Assembly: GCA_000688775.2 (NCBI GenBank)
Contig: CP007628.2
Coordinates: forward strand, 1,612,001 to 1,676,000
Source: Streptococcus sp. VT 162
GTDB taxonomy: Bacteria > Bacillota > Bacilli > Lactobacillales > Streptococcaceae
Direction of reading: 5' to 3'
Length of the DNA stretch: 64,000 nucleotides
Shown: positions 44,766 through 55,487 of the stretch, piece after piece
Layout of the letters: each line of letters opens with the position of its first letter
Position numbering within the stretch: the stretch's first letter is position 1
Made by a program: the position numbers and the translations under genes
The notes under the pieces: model-generated
What the model was told of the DNA's origin: nothing
Database searches by the model: none
What the model saw: only the letters and a program-made list of their open reading frames with translations

Positions 44766-46199
44766 AACAGGTTCGTCCTTAAGGTTGATCGTAGAACCTG
44801 CTGCTCCGAGTTTGACTGTATACTCTTTTTCATCTAGTTTATAACCTGCTGGAGCAGTCTTCTCTTTGATCTTAAACGTTTTACCTTCCCATTTCTGATC
44901 ATAAGTTTTCGTAAGCGCTACTCCTTTTTCATTCGTAGTCACTTCTGTTGTTTCACTTGCATCATCTGCTGCTGTCACAGTATATACTGCACCCGAAACT
45001 GGAGCAAGAGTGAAGGCATCAGTCTTATGAATCTTAATTTGGTAAGCAGTAGATGCTACAATCGTTCCAGAAATCAAAGACGTCGCCTCAGCTGTCATAT
45101 CAAGTGCTCCCGGACGACTTGTATTCTGTGCTAATTTAGTCCCGTCAGCCAATGACAGAGCAACCCTATTTCCTACTTTACTTCCATCATTAGGAGTTGT
45201 TGTGTTATAAGATACTATATAAGAGGTCGTTCCATCTTTAAAAATGATATCGAATGAAGTATAGTTTTCGTTCCACGAAACGGTATAGTCTTGTCCCTCC
45301 GTTAACAATACTGCATCATCTGGAACAGCAGAAGTCCCAACAGTGATATTTGCCTTATACACTTTTAGAGTCTCAGGAATATACTGTGCAGGAGTGTAAC
45401 TAGTATCATCATTTGGTATAGTATCATGTAATACAATATTTTGTCCTAAGTCTTGTTTCTCTGTATTTACACGTACGCGCCAGGTAGACCATGCATCTCC
45501 CTTGCTAACCGAACCAATCTCAGCCAGTTTTGGAGAGTTCCAATTTTCAAGGGCAGCACGACCCCCAATTTTAGCATAATTTTCAGTACCAACTTTGGGA
45601 CCATCGATTGTTTTTGATGAATAAATGTGAGTCACTTCTTGCTTCAATGAGGATGAATTAAAGTTAATACGGGTTTTATTCTGATCCTTTAAGAATCTAA
45701 AAGTAACAGAAAAATTCCCTGACACATCCTTTACCTTATCTCCACCAGTTTTCTCTAGATATTTATCCAAGTTTTTTAAGGTGATTTTTGCTTTCCCACC
45801 TTGATCAGTACCATTTGAAGTCACTTCTGCTTCTCCAATAGTAACTTTTGTTGTCGGATCAATTAAATCCTGACTCCCTTCATAAACTGCCATAGGAGCA
45901 GGTATATCAAAGGTAAAATAATCTCCATTATTCAGATGTTCATTATACTGTTTGAGATCAAAAGTCACACGAAGCTTATATGCTAAATTCGTACGAAGCT
46001 CGAAATCTCCTTCTGAACTCACATTTTGCTTAGTATCTGAAGCATCTAACAGATCAATGTCTGTAATTACTTGTGTTAATTCTTTTGATACTGGATTATC
46101 TGCTTTAACAATGCCTACTAAAACAGATGCTAGAGCTAAAATAGCAAAAACTAACGCAGAAAATTTAGAAAGCATTTTTAACGCTTTGCTTTTCGACAT
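44253..46199 (-). CDS. 5' part of a disrupted Cna/SpaA-type adhesin or pilin gene
   Basis: 648 residues. Signal peptide (SALVFAILALASVLVGIVKA), two collagen-adhesin-like A domains (about 35-370), a Cna-B/SpaA domain (YQIKIHKTDAFTLAPVSGAVY ... APAGYKLDEKEYTVKL), one complete FctA-like repeat and the first third of a second. After ELKKGE the frame leaves homology and stops 22 residues later. The next frame carries the missing rest with the LPXTG anchor. As written the product has no wall anchor and would be released. It sits alone, without a sortase gene in the window, between pfl and clpL. I judge this one gene broken by an out-of-frame deletion; a collapsed-repeat assembly error is possible. 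Confidence 0.85.
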   Translation of the reverse strand: MSKSKALKMLSKFSALVFAILALASVLVGIVKADNPVSKELTQVITDIDLLDASDTKQNVSSEGDFELRTNLAYKLRVTFDLKQYNEHLNNGDYFTFDIPAPMAVYEGSQDLIDPTTKVTIGEAEVTSNGTDQGGKAKITLKNLDKYLEKTGGDKVKDVSGNFSVTFRFLKDQNKTRINFNSSSLKQEVTHIYSSKTIDGPKVGTENYAKIGGRAALENWNSPKLAEIGSVSKGDAWSTWRVRVNTEKQDLGQNIVLHDTIPNDDTSYTPAQYIPETLKVYKANITVGTSAVPDDAVLLTEGQDYTVSWNENYTSFDIIFKDGTTSYIVSYNTTTPNDGSKVGNRVALSLADGTKLAQNTSRPGALDMTAEATSLISGTIVASTAYQIKIHKTDAFTLAPVSGAVYTVTAADDASETTEVTTNEKGVALTKTYDQKWEGKTFKIKEKTAPAGYKLDEKEYTVKLGAAGSTINLKDEPVPAVFNVTAKKVVEGRADKLPKADEFTFNLFTAENLKDPVATAKSKADGTITFENLQVKGAGTYHYIIKEDTSTAVAGVTFDTEAKEVTVAATFQSGVLTATVTSAEPTFTNTYKATPAKETITAKKVLNGKDLEADKYEFELKKGEVTTQPSPTLIKQLQQKLLLKLKKF

Positions 46200-46303
46200 T
46201 TCTTCTCCTCTTTTCTATATGAAATTTTTATTTCTAATCTCCCTAAGAGATTACATCATAACATTTTGACAACCTCTATCACTAACTAGAGCTTGTCTAT
46301 TAT

Positions 46304-46332
46304 ATTATAACATCTCAATACAATCTATTCAA
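46304..46332 (-). promoter_or_regulatory. Promoter of the surface protein gene
   Basis: TTGAAT (46327-46332), 17-bp spacer, TATAAT (46304-46309) with TGT extended -10. About 100 bases of leader precede the ATG. The rest of the 320-base gap to pfl holds only the pfl terminator. Confidence 0.75.
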
Positions 46333-46471
46333 GTATATTAACTTAAAAATACACGTATTTGCATCATTCTATAACCTAGCCATTCAATTTTTATCTATTT
46401 ATATCGGTAAACCAATATAAATAGCTTAATATATGTTGCATCTGTAATTAGGTCAATCTTTGATATTATAG

Positions 46472-46498
46472 TAAAAAGCCAGTCCTATAGACTAGCTT
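46472..46498 (-). terminator. Terminator after pfl
   Basis: AAGCTAGTC and GACTGGCTT arms (one G-U) around a 5-base loop, followed by TTTTTA on the minus strand. Confidence 0.75.
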
Positions 46499-46519
46499 TC
46501 TTTTCATTCTAATTGAATC

Positions 46520-48835
46520 TTAGCTCAATGCGTCATCCATTGAAAGAACTTCGTGGAAGACACGTTGTGTCAATTCAGTTTTTTGTTCTGGAGTGAGGTA
46601 TTTAGTGTTTACACAGTATCCAGAGATACGTACGATAACGTCTTCACCTGACATGATCTTTTCGTAAACATCGTTCAAGTCCATAACGTTCAAGTTAACG
46701 TGTTGTCCACCGTTTTCGAAGTAACCATCAAGGATTGTTACCAAGTTATCAACTTGTTCGTCACGAGTCTTACCAAGAGCACGTGGAGAAACTTGAGTTG
46801 TCAATGAGATACCGTCAGCTGCGTAACCAAAGTCAAGGCTAGCAAGTGAGTTCAAGTTTTGCAACCATCCACCTTTAGCTTTGTTAGATGGGTTCGCACC
46901 TGGTGAGAAGAATTCAAGTTTAGACAAGTTCACAGAACCATCTTCGTTGAGGTATACACCTTTGTGGACTGGTGAGTTACCAGTTTGTTTAGAGTAAGCA
47001 ACGTTAGATGTGATTGTCAAAAGTGATACAGTTGCTTCTGCGTCTTTGTATAGTTTGTGGCTACGTAGACGAGTTGTATAAGCTTCGATCAACCATTCTG
47101 CCAATTCGTTTGAACGTGGGTCATCTTCACCCCAACGTGGGTATTCACCGATTGTTTCGTAATCGTAGATGTATCCATTTTCGTCACGGATTGGTTTAAC
47201 GATAGCGTATTTGATAGCTGACAATGTATCAACTGTGTTTGCAAATCCACAGATACCGAATCCCATGTTAGCACGTTGTTTAGTTGGCAAGAAGGCCATT
47301 TGAACAGCTTCGTAGTTGTACTTGTCAGTCATGTAGTGGATGATGTTCAAAGCATCTACATAAGTGTCAGTCAACCAGTCAAGAGATTTTTCAAAGTTCG
47401 CTTTAACTGATTCGAATTCAAGAACTTCGTCACGGATAGGATCGATGTCAAATACTTTGTAGTCTTTGTGAACATCGTCGTAACCACCGTTCAAACCAGT
47501 AAGAAGGGCTTTCAAAACGTTTACACGAGCACCGAAGTACTGGATGTTGTGGCGTTGATCTTCGTTTTCTGGGTCAAGTGGTGACACACAGCATGAGATA
47601 CAGCTCATTTCTCCGTATCCGTCTTTAGCCATTGTTGTTACACCTTCATATTGGATAGAAGAGTGTTTGTGGCTCATGTGCATACAGTAGCGACGGAAGT
47701 TGTATGGCAATTTGTCAGTCCAAAGAACTGTCAAGTTTGGCTCTGGAGAGTTACCGATGTTGTCAAGAGTGTTCAAGAAACGGTAGTCCATCTTAGTAAC
47801 ACGGTGACGACCATCGTTACCCATACCAGCCATAGAAGTTGTGATGAAGGTTGGGTCACCTGAGTACAATTGGTCATAAGCTTTTGTACGAGCAAATTTA
47901 ACTGTACGAAGTTTCATAACGAAATCATCAACGAACTCTTGGATTTCTGATTCAGTAAATGTACCACGAGCAAGGTCACGTTCTGCAAAGATATCCAATA
48001 CGATTGGCACACGTCCTAGAGATGTAGCAGCACCGTTAATAACACGGCAGACAGCCATGAAGGCGATGTTAACCCATTGGATGGCTTCTTTCGTGTTCAT
48101 CGCTGGTTTGCGGACATCAACTCCGTAAAGGTCACCCAAGCGAACAACTTGTTGCAATGCTTGGTATTGAAGGTTTACTTCTTCACGAAGACGGATTGTT
48201 TCTTCATCAATTTCTTTGATCGCATTCCAGTCGTTTACTTTTTCTTGCATCAAGTAGTCAGCACCGTAAAGAGCAAGACGTGCGTAAACACCGATGATAC
48301 GTCCACGTGAGTAGGCATCTGGAAGACCAGTTACAGTGTGAGCGTGACGAGCGCGACGAATGTTTGAAGTGTAGGCACGGAAGATACCGTCGTTAACTGT
48401 TGTTACGTATTTAGTGAAGATTTCGTGAACAGCTGGATCTGGTTCATATCCATTTTCCTTCAAAGTAGTTTCAGCCATACGGATACCACCTTTTGGCATG
48501 AAGTTCAATTTGAAGAGTTCATCGTTTTGGATACCGAAGATAACTTCATTTTCTTTGTCGATAAATCCAGCAGGAATATCAGCAATAGATGTTGGACGAG
48601 TGTCCATTGGGAAACGAGTTTCTTCGTAGTGTGCTTTTGTTTCTTCTACAATTTTTTTGATGTGAAGTGAACGTTCTGTTGGTCCAGCAAGGAAACTTTC
48701 ATCTCCATCGTAAGGTGTGTAGTTAGCTTGAACGAAGCGAGAAATACTTGCTTTTTCTTTCCAATCTACGCCTTTGAAGCCTTCCCAAGCTTTATCAAAA
48801 ATATCTTGTGCTTCAACAACTGTCTTAACAACCAT
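46520..48835 (-). CDS. pfl: Formate C-acetyltransferase (pyruvate formate-lyase)
   Basis: 771 residues, normal length. It converts pyruvate and CoA to acetyl-CoA and formate under anaerobic, sugar-limited conditions. The adjacent active-site cysteines ([16 protein letters not shown]) and the C-terminal glycyl-radical motif ([20 protein letters not shown]) are both present; the Gly in SGY must be activated by the separate PflA enzyme. It is monocistronic, with its own promoter and terminator and an inverted repeat at the transcription start. Confidence 0.96.
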   Translation of the reverse strand: MVVKTVVEAQDIFDKAWEGFKGVDWKEKASISRFVQANYTPYDGDESFLAGPTERSLHIKKIVEETKAHYEETRFPMDTRPTSIADIPAGFIDKENEVIFGIQNDELFKLNFMPKGGIRMAETTLKENGYEPDPAVHEIFTKYVTTVNDGIFRAYTSNIRRARHAHTVTGLPDAYSRGRIIGVYARLALYGADYLMQEKVNDWNAIKEIDEETIRLREEVNLQYQALQQVVRLGDLYGVDVRKPAMNTKEAIQWVNIAFMAVCRVINGAATSLGRVPIVLDIFAERDLARGTFTESEIQEFVDDFVMKLRTVKFARTKAYDQLYSGDPTFITTSMAGMGNDGRHRVTKMDYRFLNTLDNIGNSPEPNLTVLWTDKLPYNFRRYCMHMSHKHSSIQYEGVTTMAKDGYGEMSCISCCVSPLDPENEDQRHNIQYFGARVNVLKALLTGLNGGYDDVHKDYKVFDIDPIRDEVLEFESVKANFEKSLDWLTDTYVDALNIIHYMTDKYNYEAVQMAFLPTKQRANMGFGICGFANTVDTLSAIKYAIVKPIRDENGYIYDYETIGEYPRWGEDDPRSNELAEWLIEAYTTRLRSHKLYKDAEATVSLLTITSNVAYSKQTGNSPVHKGVYLNEDGSVNLSKLEFFSPGANPSNKAKGGWLQNLNSLASLDFGYAADGISLTTQVSPRALGKTRDEQVDNLVTILDGYFENGGQHVNLNVMDLNDVYEKIMSGEDVIVRISGYCVNTKYLTPEQKTELTQRVFHEVLSMDDALS

Positions 48836-48856
48836 GTTAATGTCCTCTTTTTTCTA

Positions 48857-48916
48857 GTAACAGTCATCTGTTACATTCTTGAGTCAAGTATACCATACAG
48901 TAACCGATTTCAACAA
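48857..48916 (-). promoter_or_regulatory. pfl promoter with inverted repeat in the early leader
   Basis: -10 TATACT (48887-48892) with TGG before it and TTGTTG -35 (48911-48916) at 18 bp. The perfect inverted repeat gtaacag-tcat-ctgttac (48857-48874) lies about +6 to +23, a position where a repressor would block transcription. Confidence 0.55.
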
Positions 48917-49030
48917 GAGGGAATCGGCATTTTAGACGCTTTCTTTTATAATACAGTCTCTTTTTTGCTCTTATCTGTATTATATTTTTGAAAGTCAGGC
49001 TGAACTTTCCCATTTTTTCAGAAAAAAGGG

Positions 49031-49036
49031 TATAAT
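49031..49036 (+). promoter_or_regulatory. -10 element of dinB
   Basis: TATAAT, 31 bases before the dinB ATG; the -35 is weak. AGAAAGGG is the ribosome site. No LexA/DinR-like box is visible. Confidence 0.5.
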
Positions 49037-49067
49037 AAATAGAAAATGACACTAGAAAGGGATTGGG

Positions 49068-50129
49068 ATGCTCATATTTCCATTGATAAATGATCTGTCC
49101 AGAAAAATCATCCATATCGACATGGATGCCTTTTTTGCTGCGGTGGAAATCAGAGATAATCCCAAGTTAAAGGGCAAACCTGTTATCATCGGAAGTGATC
49201 CCAGACAAACAGGTGGTCGAGGTGTCGTTTCTACCTGTAGCTACGAGGCACGAGCTTTTGGAGTTCATTCAGCTATGAGCTCTAAAGAAGCTTATGAGCG
49301 CTGTCCCCAAGCTATCTTTATCTCTGGAAATTATGAAAAGTATAAGGTAGTGGGGCTTGAGATTCGTGCTATTTTTAAACGATACACTGATTTGATTGAA
49401 CCTATGAGTATTGACGAGGCATACTTGGATGTAACGGAAAATAAACTCGGTATCAAGTCAGCTGTCAAAATAGCCCGCCTCATCCAACAAGATATCTGGC
49501 AGGAGCTACATCTGACTGCTTCTGCAGGCGTCTCTTATAACAAATTCTTAGCTAAAATGGCTAGTGACTATCAAAAACCGCATGGTTTAACAGTTATCCT
49601 CCCAGATCAGGCTGAGGATTTTCTCAAACAAATGGACATTGCTAAATTTCATGGTGTGGGAAAAAAAACAGTTGAACGCCTTCATGAAATGGGCATTTAT
49701 ACTGGTGCGGACTTATTGGACGTCTCAGAAGTCACTTTAATCGATCGGTTCGGCAGACTCGGTTTTGACCTTTATCGAAAGGCAAGGGGCATTCATAACT
49801 CACCGGTCAAACCCGACCGCATTCGTAAGTCCATTGGCAAGGAAAAAACCTATGGAAAGATCCTACAAGTAGAAGAAGACATTAAAAAAGAGCTGACTCT
49901 CCTCTCTGAAAAAGTAGCTCTCAATCTCAGTAAACAGGACAAAGCTGGAAAAATCATTATCCTAAAAATACGATATGCTGACTTCTCCACTCTGACTAGA
50001 CGAAAAAGCCTCCCACAAGCAACACAGGACGCTAGTCAGATTTCTCAAACTGCCCTTCAACTCTACGAAGAACTAGCTGACAAAGAAAAAGGTATTCGTT
50101 TACTAGGAATTACGGTAACAGGATTTTAA
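49068..50129 (+). CDS. dinB: DNA polymerase IV (Y-family)
   Basis: 353 residues. Catalytic acidic motifs [18 protein letters not shown] and [11 protein letters not shown], the HhH-type palm/thumb region [16 protein letters not shown] and a little-finger domain ending LLGITVTGF. There is no obvious C-terminal beta-clamp motif beyond that. It makes error-prone synthesis past damaged bases. The ATG at 49068 has a ribosome site and gives the usual pneumococcal-type N-terminus ([14 protein letters not shown]). Convergent with uppP. Confidence 0.96.
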   Translation: MLIFPLINDLSRKIIHIDMDAFFAAVEIRDNPKLKGKPVIIGSDPRQTGGRGVVSTCSYEARAFGVHSAMSSKEAYERCPQAIFISGNYEKYKVVGLEIRAIFKRYTDLIEPMSIDEAYLDVTENKLGIKSAVKIARLIQQDIWQELHLTASAGVSYNKFLAKMASDYQKPHGLTVILPDQAEDFLKQMDIAKFHGVGKKTVERLHEMGIYTGADLLDVSEVTLIDRFGRLGFDLYRKARGIHNSPVKPDRIRKSIGKEKTYGKILQVEEDIKKELTLLSEKVALNLSKQDKAGKIIILKIRYADFSTLTRRKSLPQATQDASQISQTALQLYEELADKEKGIRLLGITVTGF

Positions 50130-50161
50130 AAAGCTTGAAGGAATCTCCCTTCAAGCTTTTT
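50128..50161. terminator. Bidirectional terminator between dinB and uppP
   Basis: Perfect 14-bp arms aaaaagcttgaagg and ccttcaagcttttt with a 6-base loop, ending in T-runs on either strand. Confidence 0.9.
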
Positions 50162-50162
50162 C

Positions 50163-51008
50163 TTATACAAACAAACGCACAAAACTATAGAGCAACAAGA
50201 CACTACCGAGTACAATACGGTATTTACCAAAGAGTGTAAAGTCGTGCTTCTTCACATAGCTGGTCAAGAAACGAATAGCAACCATGCTGACCGCGAAGGC
50301 AACACCCATAGCAACCAAGAGCAAGAACAGTTGTCCAAAACTCAAGAGTTGACCTGCTTTAATAAATTTGAAAATCTTTAAAGCGCTGGCTCCGAACATA
50401 ACAGGAATTCCGAGATAGAAGGTAAACTCTGTTACGACAGAGCGGCTCGTTCCATTTAACAAACCACCAACAATCGTCGCACCTGAACGGCTCGTTCCCG
50501 GGAAGAGGGCGAGGACTTGGAAGAGCCCAATGTAAAGGGCTGTTTTATAAGGCAGCTTGTCAAGCTCTATTACTGTTGGTTCAATGGCTTGCGCCTTATT
50601 TCGTTTTTCAAGGTAGATAAAGGCAACACCATAGATAATCAACATAATCGCAACTGAAACCATGTTATGGAAGTTAGCATCAAACCAATCATCTAGTTTA
50701 AAAACCAATAGCAAAGGCAAGGTCGCAACAAAGACTTTTGACCACAACTGCCAAGTTCTACGAACTTCTACCTTAGTTTTACCAGGTTTGAAAGGATTAA
50801 GCTTGTTAAAGTAAATGACCATAACTGCTAAAATGGCACCAAGCTGGATGACAACATTAAACATGGACATGAAGGCTTCATTCTGGTCCTTGTATTGGAC
50901 AAATTCTTCAACCAAGATCAAGTGGCCAGTACTTGAAATCGGCAACCATTCTGTAATTCCTTCAACAATCCCAAAAAAGATTGACTTCAAAATTTCAATA
51001 AAATACAT
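50163..51008 (-). CDS. uppP: Undecaprenyl-diphosphatase
   Basis: 281 residues with 8 membrane segments. The BacA/UppP motifs [18 protein letters not shown] and [14 protein letters not shown] hold the catalytic Glu/Arg/Ser residues. It recycles the lipid carrier undecaprenyl diphosphate for peptidoglycan and capsule synthesis and gives intrinsic bacitracin tolerance. A -10 TATAAT (attata at 51033-51038) lies 25 bases before the start with a TGT extension. Confidence 0.96.
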   Translation of the reverse strand: MYFIEILKSIFFGIVEGITEWLPISSTGHLILVEEFVQYKDQNEAFMSMFNVVIQLGAILAVMVIYFNKLNPFKPGKTKVEVRRTWQLWSKVFVATLPLLLVFKLDDWFDANFHNMVSVAIMLIIYGVAFIYLEKRNKAQAIEPTVIELDKLPYKTALYIGLFQVLALFPGTSRSGATIVGGLLNGTSRSVVTEFTFYLGIPVMFGASALKIFKFIKAGQLLSFGQLFLLLVAMGVAFAVSMVAIRFLTSYVKKHDFTLFGKYRIVLGSVLLLYSFVRLFV

Positions 51009-51032
51009 ACATTACTCCTTTTTCTGTCCTCT

Positions 51033-51038
51033 ATTATA
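51033..51038 (-). promoter_or_regulatory. -10 element of uppP
   Basis: TATAAT with TGT extension in the 59-base gap after the DUF2207 gene; no terminator is seen in that gap, so read-through is possible. Confidence 0.5.
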
Positions 51039-51067
51039 ACATAATTTCAGATGTTGCGATAGATTTT

Positions 51068-52963
51068 TTAGAAGGCGCCGATGCTACCACCGCCTCCGCC
51101 TCCTGAGAATCCTCCACCTGAAGAACCACTTCCAGAAGATACAGAGTAATTGCTAGCTGTATTTGCGACAGCAGTATATTGCTTGATTTGTGCAGTTGAG
51201 GTGTAGAACTGTGAGTGCCAACCATAGGCTACATAAAGATTCAAATCTGGATTTTCAAGCTGAATATGACGGACTTTCATTAACTTGCTCACCTTCTTGG
51301 CATAACCAAAGAGAGTCGCATAGACCAGTAGACGATTCCAAAGGACGATGCTCTCTAGCTCGGCCTGATCCAGATGAGCGATGTCGCGAAGCATATTTTC
51401 GAAACTCGTCCAGAGATAGAAGATTTCCGCTCCTTCCTCTGTTAGAACTCCATCTCGATAGGCTCCTCGCGTGGCAAGGTAAACCCAGAAACTAGTCCCT
51501 AATCCTGTCAATCCTAAGAGTAGAAATGGGATTGAAAAGAAGCCATGTGTTTTCCAGCTATAGTAAAAGAATAGCAGTCCACCTAGAGCTGTTATGGCTG
51601 AACAGACCCGCATCCCGAGAGCAAGGCGACGTTCCTCACTTGTCAAGGGACGATAGTAGCTTGGGATACGAAGTACATGGACCTTATCCTTGACACAAGA
51701 CTGAATGCGTTGAAGTCTTCCTTCAAAGGAGCGTTTGAGACGCAAGCCTGTTTCTCGGATATGTTTTTCATCTGACTCTTTGGCACCACGGTAAAGGGAA
51801 GATGAAACTTGGTAATCAGGGAAGAGCTCTGAAATAGCCAATTCTTTCTTATTTGACAAAGTCATGCGCAGGCATTCCTTCTCAAAATTGGACAAACCCT
51901 TTTCACTGATAATGCGCACATAAGGTTCTTCATCCCCTTGGAAAATAGATAAATGGCCTCGATCTACTAAATCCAACAAGGTTGCCTGAATCAAACGTTC
52001 AAAAGTAAATTTACCAAACCCTGATTTGTTTAGGGGATTGACTTCCTCTAAGGAAGTTGAATACACTGCTTCTGCTAAAACCATTGGAGGTAAATCCATC
52101 GGTGGTTCGTAGAGTCGATGATCTTTTGGAAAGACCTTTTTAATGCTTGTACTCTGACGAAACTTCCTATAGAAGAGAGGAACTAAAAGTAAGAGACTCA
52201 TAAAAATGACGGGAAGCATCCATTTCATCAAAATCTCACTTTGCGCTTTTTCTGTTGCTATATTGCTTTCAATCCGGTTAAAATCGGTTAAACGTTCTTC
52301 CTCTAATCCTTGATCTGGAGCTCCTGCAAAAGCACTTCTAGGCCAGTATGCGTGTAATTCGATCTGTCGCTTTCTAGGAAGGTCTTTCATTTTGACATGA
52401 TAGAGATTATTTACTTTTTCAACACTAGAGTCCCTTAGGAGTTGGCCTGCATGAAAATAAAGTTTCTCTGCTGGGGTATCAGAGCTAACCTTAAACTCAA
52501 TCTCTTTGATATCTCCAGTACTATCTGTCAAGGGTTGCCAATTTAGCTCTGCGATATCCTTATATAAGAAGAGAAGGTTTGTTAGTTTCCAGGTAACCGT
52601 TACACGAACAGTATCTCCAGCATATCCAGCATTGTAAATTTTTACCTTGTAACCGTCCTCTTCCTCCATAGTATAGAAAGAAGCATTTTGAACAATTCTT
52701 CCATTTTTAGAGACCTGAACGGTCGGATCGGGATCAATGTCAAATCCTTCTGGCATTTTCCCAGCTTTCCCGAGTCCAACTAACTGACCATTATAATCAT
52801 CTCCAAAGCGGTAGGTAATTGTTTCCTTAAAAATTGCAGTATTATCTGCATGAATATTCAAATCACCCTGATAGAATAAGATATCAAAGTCTACTGCAAA
52901 AACCAGGCTCGGTATAAATAATAAATAAGTAAATACCAAAGCCAACAGCCATCTTTTTTTCAT
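51068..52963 (-). CDS. DUF2207 family membrane protein with Gly-rich tail
   Basis: 631 residues. Signal peptide (1-23), an extracytoplasmic DUF2207 beta domain (about 25-240: TIFKETITYRFGDDYNGQ...), a membrane helix near 245-262, a cytoplasmic region, two further helices around 460-510 and a low-complexity end SGSGSSGGGFSGGGGGGSIGAF. This is the usual architecture of the YciQ-like family, whose function is not known. An extended -10 (attata, 52991-52996) precedes it. It lies divergent to the glutamine-type transporter genes. Confidence 0.88.
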   Translation of the reverse strand: MKKRWLLALVFTYLLFIPSLVFAVDFDILFYQGDLNIHADNTAIFKETITYRFGDDYNGQLVGLGKAGKMPEGFDIDPDPTVQVSKNGRIVQNASFYTMEEEDGYKVKIYNAGYAGDTVRVTVTWKLTNLLFLYKDIAELNWQPLTDSTGDIKEIEFKVSSDTPAEKLYFHAGQLLRDSSVEKVNNLYHVKMKDLPRKRQIELHAYWPRSAFAGAPDQGLEEERLTDFNRIESNIATEKAQSEILMKWMLPVIFMSLLLLVPLFYRKFRQSTSIKKVFPKDHRLYEPPMDLPPMVLAEAVYSTSLEEVNPLNKSGFGKFTFERLIQATLLDLVDRGHLSIFQGDEEPYVRIISEKGLSNFEKECLRMTLSNKKELAISELFPDYQVSSSLYRGAKESDEKHIRETGLRLKRSFEGRLQRIQSCVKDKVHVLRIPSYYRPLTSEERRLALGMRVCSAITALGGLLFFYYSWKTHGFFSIPFLLLGLTGLGTSFWVYLATRGAYRDGVLTEEGAEIFYLWTSFENMLRDIAHLDQAELESIVLWNRLLVYATLFGYAKKVSKLMKVRHIQLENPDLNLYVAYGWHSQFYTSTAQIKQYTAVANTASNYSVSSGSGSSGGGFSGGGGGGSIGAF

Positions 52964-53026
52964 AATCGGTTCCCTTTCAATCTTTTTACCATTATATCAT
53001 TTTTTATAAGTAAAGGCTTACTTGTA

Positions 53027-53055
53027 TTGAAAATCTCACTATTTTTAGATACAAT
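53027..53055 (+). promoter_or_regulatory. Promoter of the glnP-glnQ operon
   Basis: TTGAAA (53027-53032), 17-bp spacer, TACAAT (53050-53055). It rules out an in-frame upstream start at 53027 for the following gene. Confidence 0.75.
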
Positions 53056-53092
53056 AGAGAGAGTCATTTTTAGACTAGAAATAGGAGAAAAC

Positions 53093-54658
53093 ATGAAAAA
53101 ATTATGCTTATCTATCCTTGCTAGCCTAGCCCTTACCTTAGGACTAGTTAGCCAAGTCCAAGCCGACGAATATTTACGCATCGGGATGGAGGCAGCTTAC
53201 GCTCCCTTCAACTGGACTCAAGACGACGATAGTAACGGCGCCGTCAAAATCGACGGTACCAACCAATATGCCAACGGCTACGATGTTCAAATCGCTAAAA
53301 AGATTGCCAAAGACCTTGGCAAGGAACCTTTGGTCGTAAAAACCAAATGGGAAGGACTTGTTCCAGCCCTTACTTCTGGTAAAATTGATATGATCATTGC
53401 CGGTATGAGCCCAACCGCTGAACGCAAACAAGAAATTGCTTTTTCAAGCAGTTACTATACTAGCGAACCCGTTCTATTGGTAAAAAAGGACTCTGCCTAT
53501 GCAAATGCCAAATCTTTGGAAGACTTTAGCGGAGCAAAAATCACGTCTCAACAAGGTGTTTACCTTTATGACCTGATTTCCCAAATTCCAGGTGCCAAAA
53601 AAGAAACTGCTATGGGTGACTTCGCTCAGATGCGTCAAGCTCTGGAAGCTGGTGTTATTGATGCCTATGTTTCTGAACGACCTGAAGCAATGACCGCTGA
53701 GTCTGCTAACGCTAAGTTCAAAATGATCCAACCTCAACCAGGTTTCAAAACTGGCGAAGAAGATACAGCTATTGCCATTGGACTTCGTAAAGATGACAGC
53801 CGCATCAGCCAAATCAATGCGAGCATCGAAACCATCTCTAAGGATGAACAAGTAGCCCTCATGGATCATATGATTAAAGAGCAACCTGTAGAATCTACAA
53901 CAACAGAGGAAGAAAGTAGTTTCTTTAGTCAAGTCGCTAAGATCCTTTCTGAGAACTGGCAACAACTCTTGCGTGGTGCTGGTATCACACTCCTAATCTC
54001 CATTATCGGAACCATCACAGGTCTCCTTATCGGACTTGCAATCGGGGTCTTCCGTACCGCTCCACTATCTGAGAACAAGGCAATGTACGCCCTACAGAAA
54101 CTAGTCGGTTGGATTCTCAATGTCTATATCGAGATCTTCCGTGGTACACCGATGATTGTTCAATCCATGGTTATCTACTATGGAACTGCCCAAGCTTTCG
54201 GTATCAACCTTGACCGCACACTAGCCGCTATCTTCATCGTCTCAATCAACACAGGTGCCTACATGACTGAAATCGTCCGTGGTGGTATCCTAGCAGTAGA
54301 CAAAGGACAGTTTGAAGCTGCAACTGCTCTTGGTATGACCCACAATCAAACCATGCGTAAGATTGTCCTACCTCAGGTTGTCCGTAATATTCTACCCGCT
54401 ACTGGTAATGAGTTTGTCATCAACATTAAAGATACCTCTGTATTGAACGTTATTTCAGTTGTTGAGCTTTATTTCTCAGGAAATACTGTAGCAACACAAA
54501 CCTATCAATACTTCCAGACCTTTACCATCATCGCCGTGATTTACTTTGTCCTCACCTTTACTGTGACCCGTATCCTACGCTTCATCGAACGTCGTATGGA
54601 CATGGATACTTACACTACAGGTGCTAACCAAATGCAAACGGAGGATTTGAAAAAATGA
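53093..54658 (+). CDS. glnP: Fused substrate-binding / permease subunit of a polar amino acid ABC transporter
   Basis: 521 residues from the ATG at 53093, which has AGGAG 8 bases before it and starts the signal peptide ([22 protein letters not shown]). Residues 25-280 are a periplasmic-type binding domain ([35 protein letters not shown]) joined through a Glu-rich linker to a five-helix permease domain ([20 protein letters not shown]) with the EAA loop ([21 protein letters not shown]). Fusions of this sort import glutamine or glutamate/aspartate. There is one binding domain rather than two. The stop overlaps glnQ by ATGA. Confidence 0.92.
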   Translation: MKKLCLSILASLALTLGLVSQVQADEYLRIGMEAAYAPFNWTQDDDSNGAVKIDGTNQYANGYDVQIAKKIAKDLGKEPLVVKTKWEGLVPALTSGKIDMIIAGMSPTAERKQEIAFSSSYYTSEPVLLVKKDSAYANAKSLEDFSGAKITSQQGVYLYDLISQIPGAKKETAMGDFAQMRQALEAGVIDAYVSERPEAMTAESANAKFKMIQPQPGFKTGEEDTAIAIGLRKDDSRISQINASIETISKDEQVALMDHMIKEQPVESTTTEEESSFFSQVAKILSENWQQLLRGAGITLLISIIGTITGLLIGLAIGVFRTAPLSENKAMYALQKLVGWILNVYIEIFRGTPMIVQSMVIYYGTAQAFGINLDRTLAAIFIVSINTGAYMTEIVRGGILAVDKGQFEAATALGMTHNQTMRKIVLPQVVRNILPATGNEFVINIKDTSVLNVISVVELYFSGNTVATQTYQYFQTFTIIAVIYFVLTFTVTRILRFIERRMDMDTYTTGANQMQTEDLKK

Positions 54659-55395
54659 CACAAGCAATCCTTGAAATCAAACACCTCAAAAAATCCTATG
54701 GGCAAAACGAAGTGCTAAAAGACATTTCTCTCACCGTCCATAAAGGAGAGGTTATTTCCATCATCGGGAGCTCAGGAAGCGGAAAATCAACCTTCCTTCG
54801 TTCAATTAATTTACTCGAAACACCTACAGAGGGAGAGATTCTCTATCGAGGAGAAAATGTCTTAGAAAAAGGCTATAACCTCACCCATTATCGTGAAAAA
54901 CTCGGTATGGTTTTCCAATCTTTCAATCTCTTTGAAAATCTGAATGTCCTCGAAAATACAATCGTCGCTCAGACGACTGTCCTTAAACGTGATCACTCTG
55001 AAGCCGAAAAAATTGCCAAAGAGAATCTCGAAAAAGTTGGCATGGGAGAACGTTACTGGCAAGCCAAGCCGAAGCAACTCTCAGGTGGGCAGAAACAACG
55101 CGTGGCTATCGCCCGCGCACTCTCCATGAATCCTGATGCCATTCTCTTCGACGAACCAACATCTGCCCTTGACCCAGAAATGGTCGGAGAAGTTCTCAAA
55201 ATTATGCAAGATTTGGCTCAAGAAGGCTTGACCATGATCGTCGTAACCCACGAAATGGAATTCGCTCGCGATGTCTCTCACCGTGTCATCTTTATGGATA
55301 AGGGCGTCATTGCTGAAGAAGGCAAACCAGAAGAACTCTTCACGAACCCTAAAGAAGAACGAACAAAAGAATTTCTTCAACGTTATCTCAGCTAA
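54655..55395 (+). CDS. glnQ: Polar amino acid ABC transporter ATPase
   Basis: 246 residues. Walker [11 protein letters not shown]-loop VFQSFNLF, signature [15 protein letters not shown], Walker [15 protein letters not shown] and H-loop VTHEM. It is translated with the preceding fusion permease through an ATGA overlap and powers the same importer. Pneumococcal equivalents are adjacent and in the same order. Confidence 0.95.
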   Translation: MTQAILEIKHLKKSYGQNEVLKDISLTVHKGEVISIIGSSGSGKSTFLRSINLLETPTEGEILYRGENVLEKGYNLTHYREKLGMVFQSFNLFENLNVLENTIVAQTTVLKRDHSEAEKIAKENLEKVGMGERYWQAKPKQLSGGQKQRVAIARALSMNPDAILFDEPTSALDPEMVGEVLKIMQDLAQEGLTMIVVTHEMEFARDVSHRVIFMDKGVIAEEGKPEELFTNPKEERTKEFLQRYLS

Positions 55396-55400
55396 TAAAC

Positions 55401-55429
55401 AAAGACTGCATAAAGAATGCAGTCTTTTT
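55401..55429 (+). terminator. Terminator after glnQ
   Basis: aaagactgcat and atgcagtcttt, perfect 11-bp arms around a 5-base loop, followed by TT. Confidence 0.85.
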
Positions 55430-55449
55430 AATTTGTAATTGTAAAGAAA

Positions 55450-55476
55450 AGGCAGACTCGATTCAGGAATCTGCCT
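55450..55476 (-). terminator. Terminator after the small HTH-like gene
   Basis: Minus strand AGGCAGATTC and GAGTCTGCCT (one G-U) around 7 bases, then TTTTC. Confidence 0.75.
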
Positions 55477-55487
55477 GTGACCACAGT

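Noticed and set aside
53027..53092. Upstream in-frame start for the glnP fusion gene
   Set aside because: It would begin at the -35 element of a 17-bp-spaced promoter; the ATG at 53093 has a ribosome site and signal peptide.
53093..55395. A possible two-component bacteriocin exporter
   Set aside because: The fused binding domain and EAA loop identify an amino acid importer.
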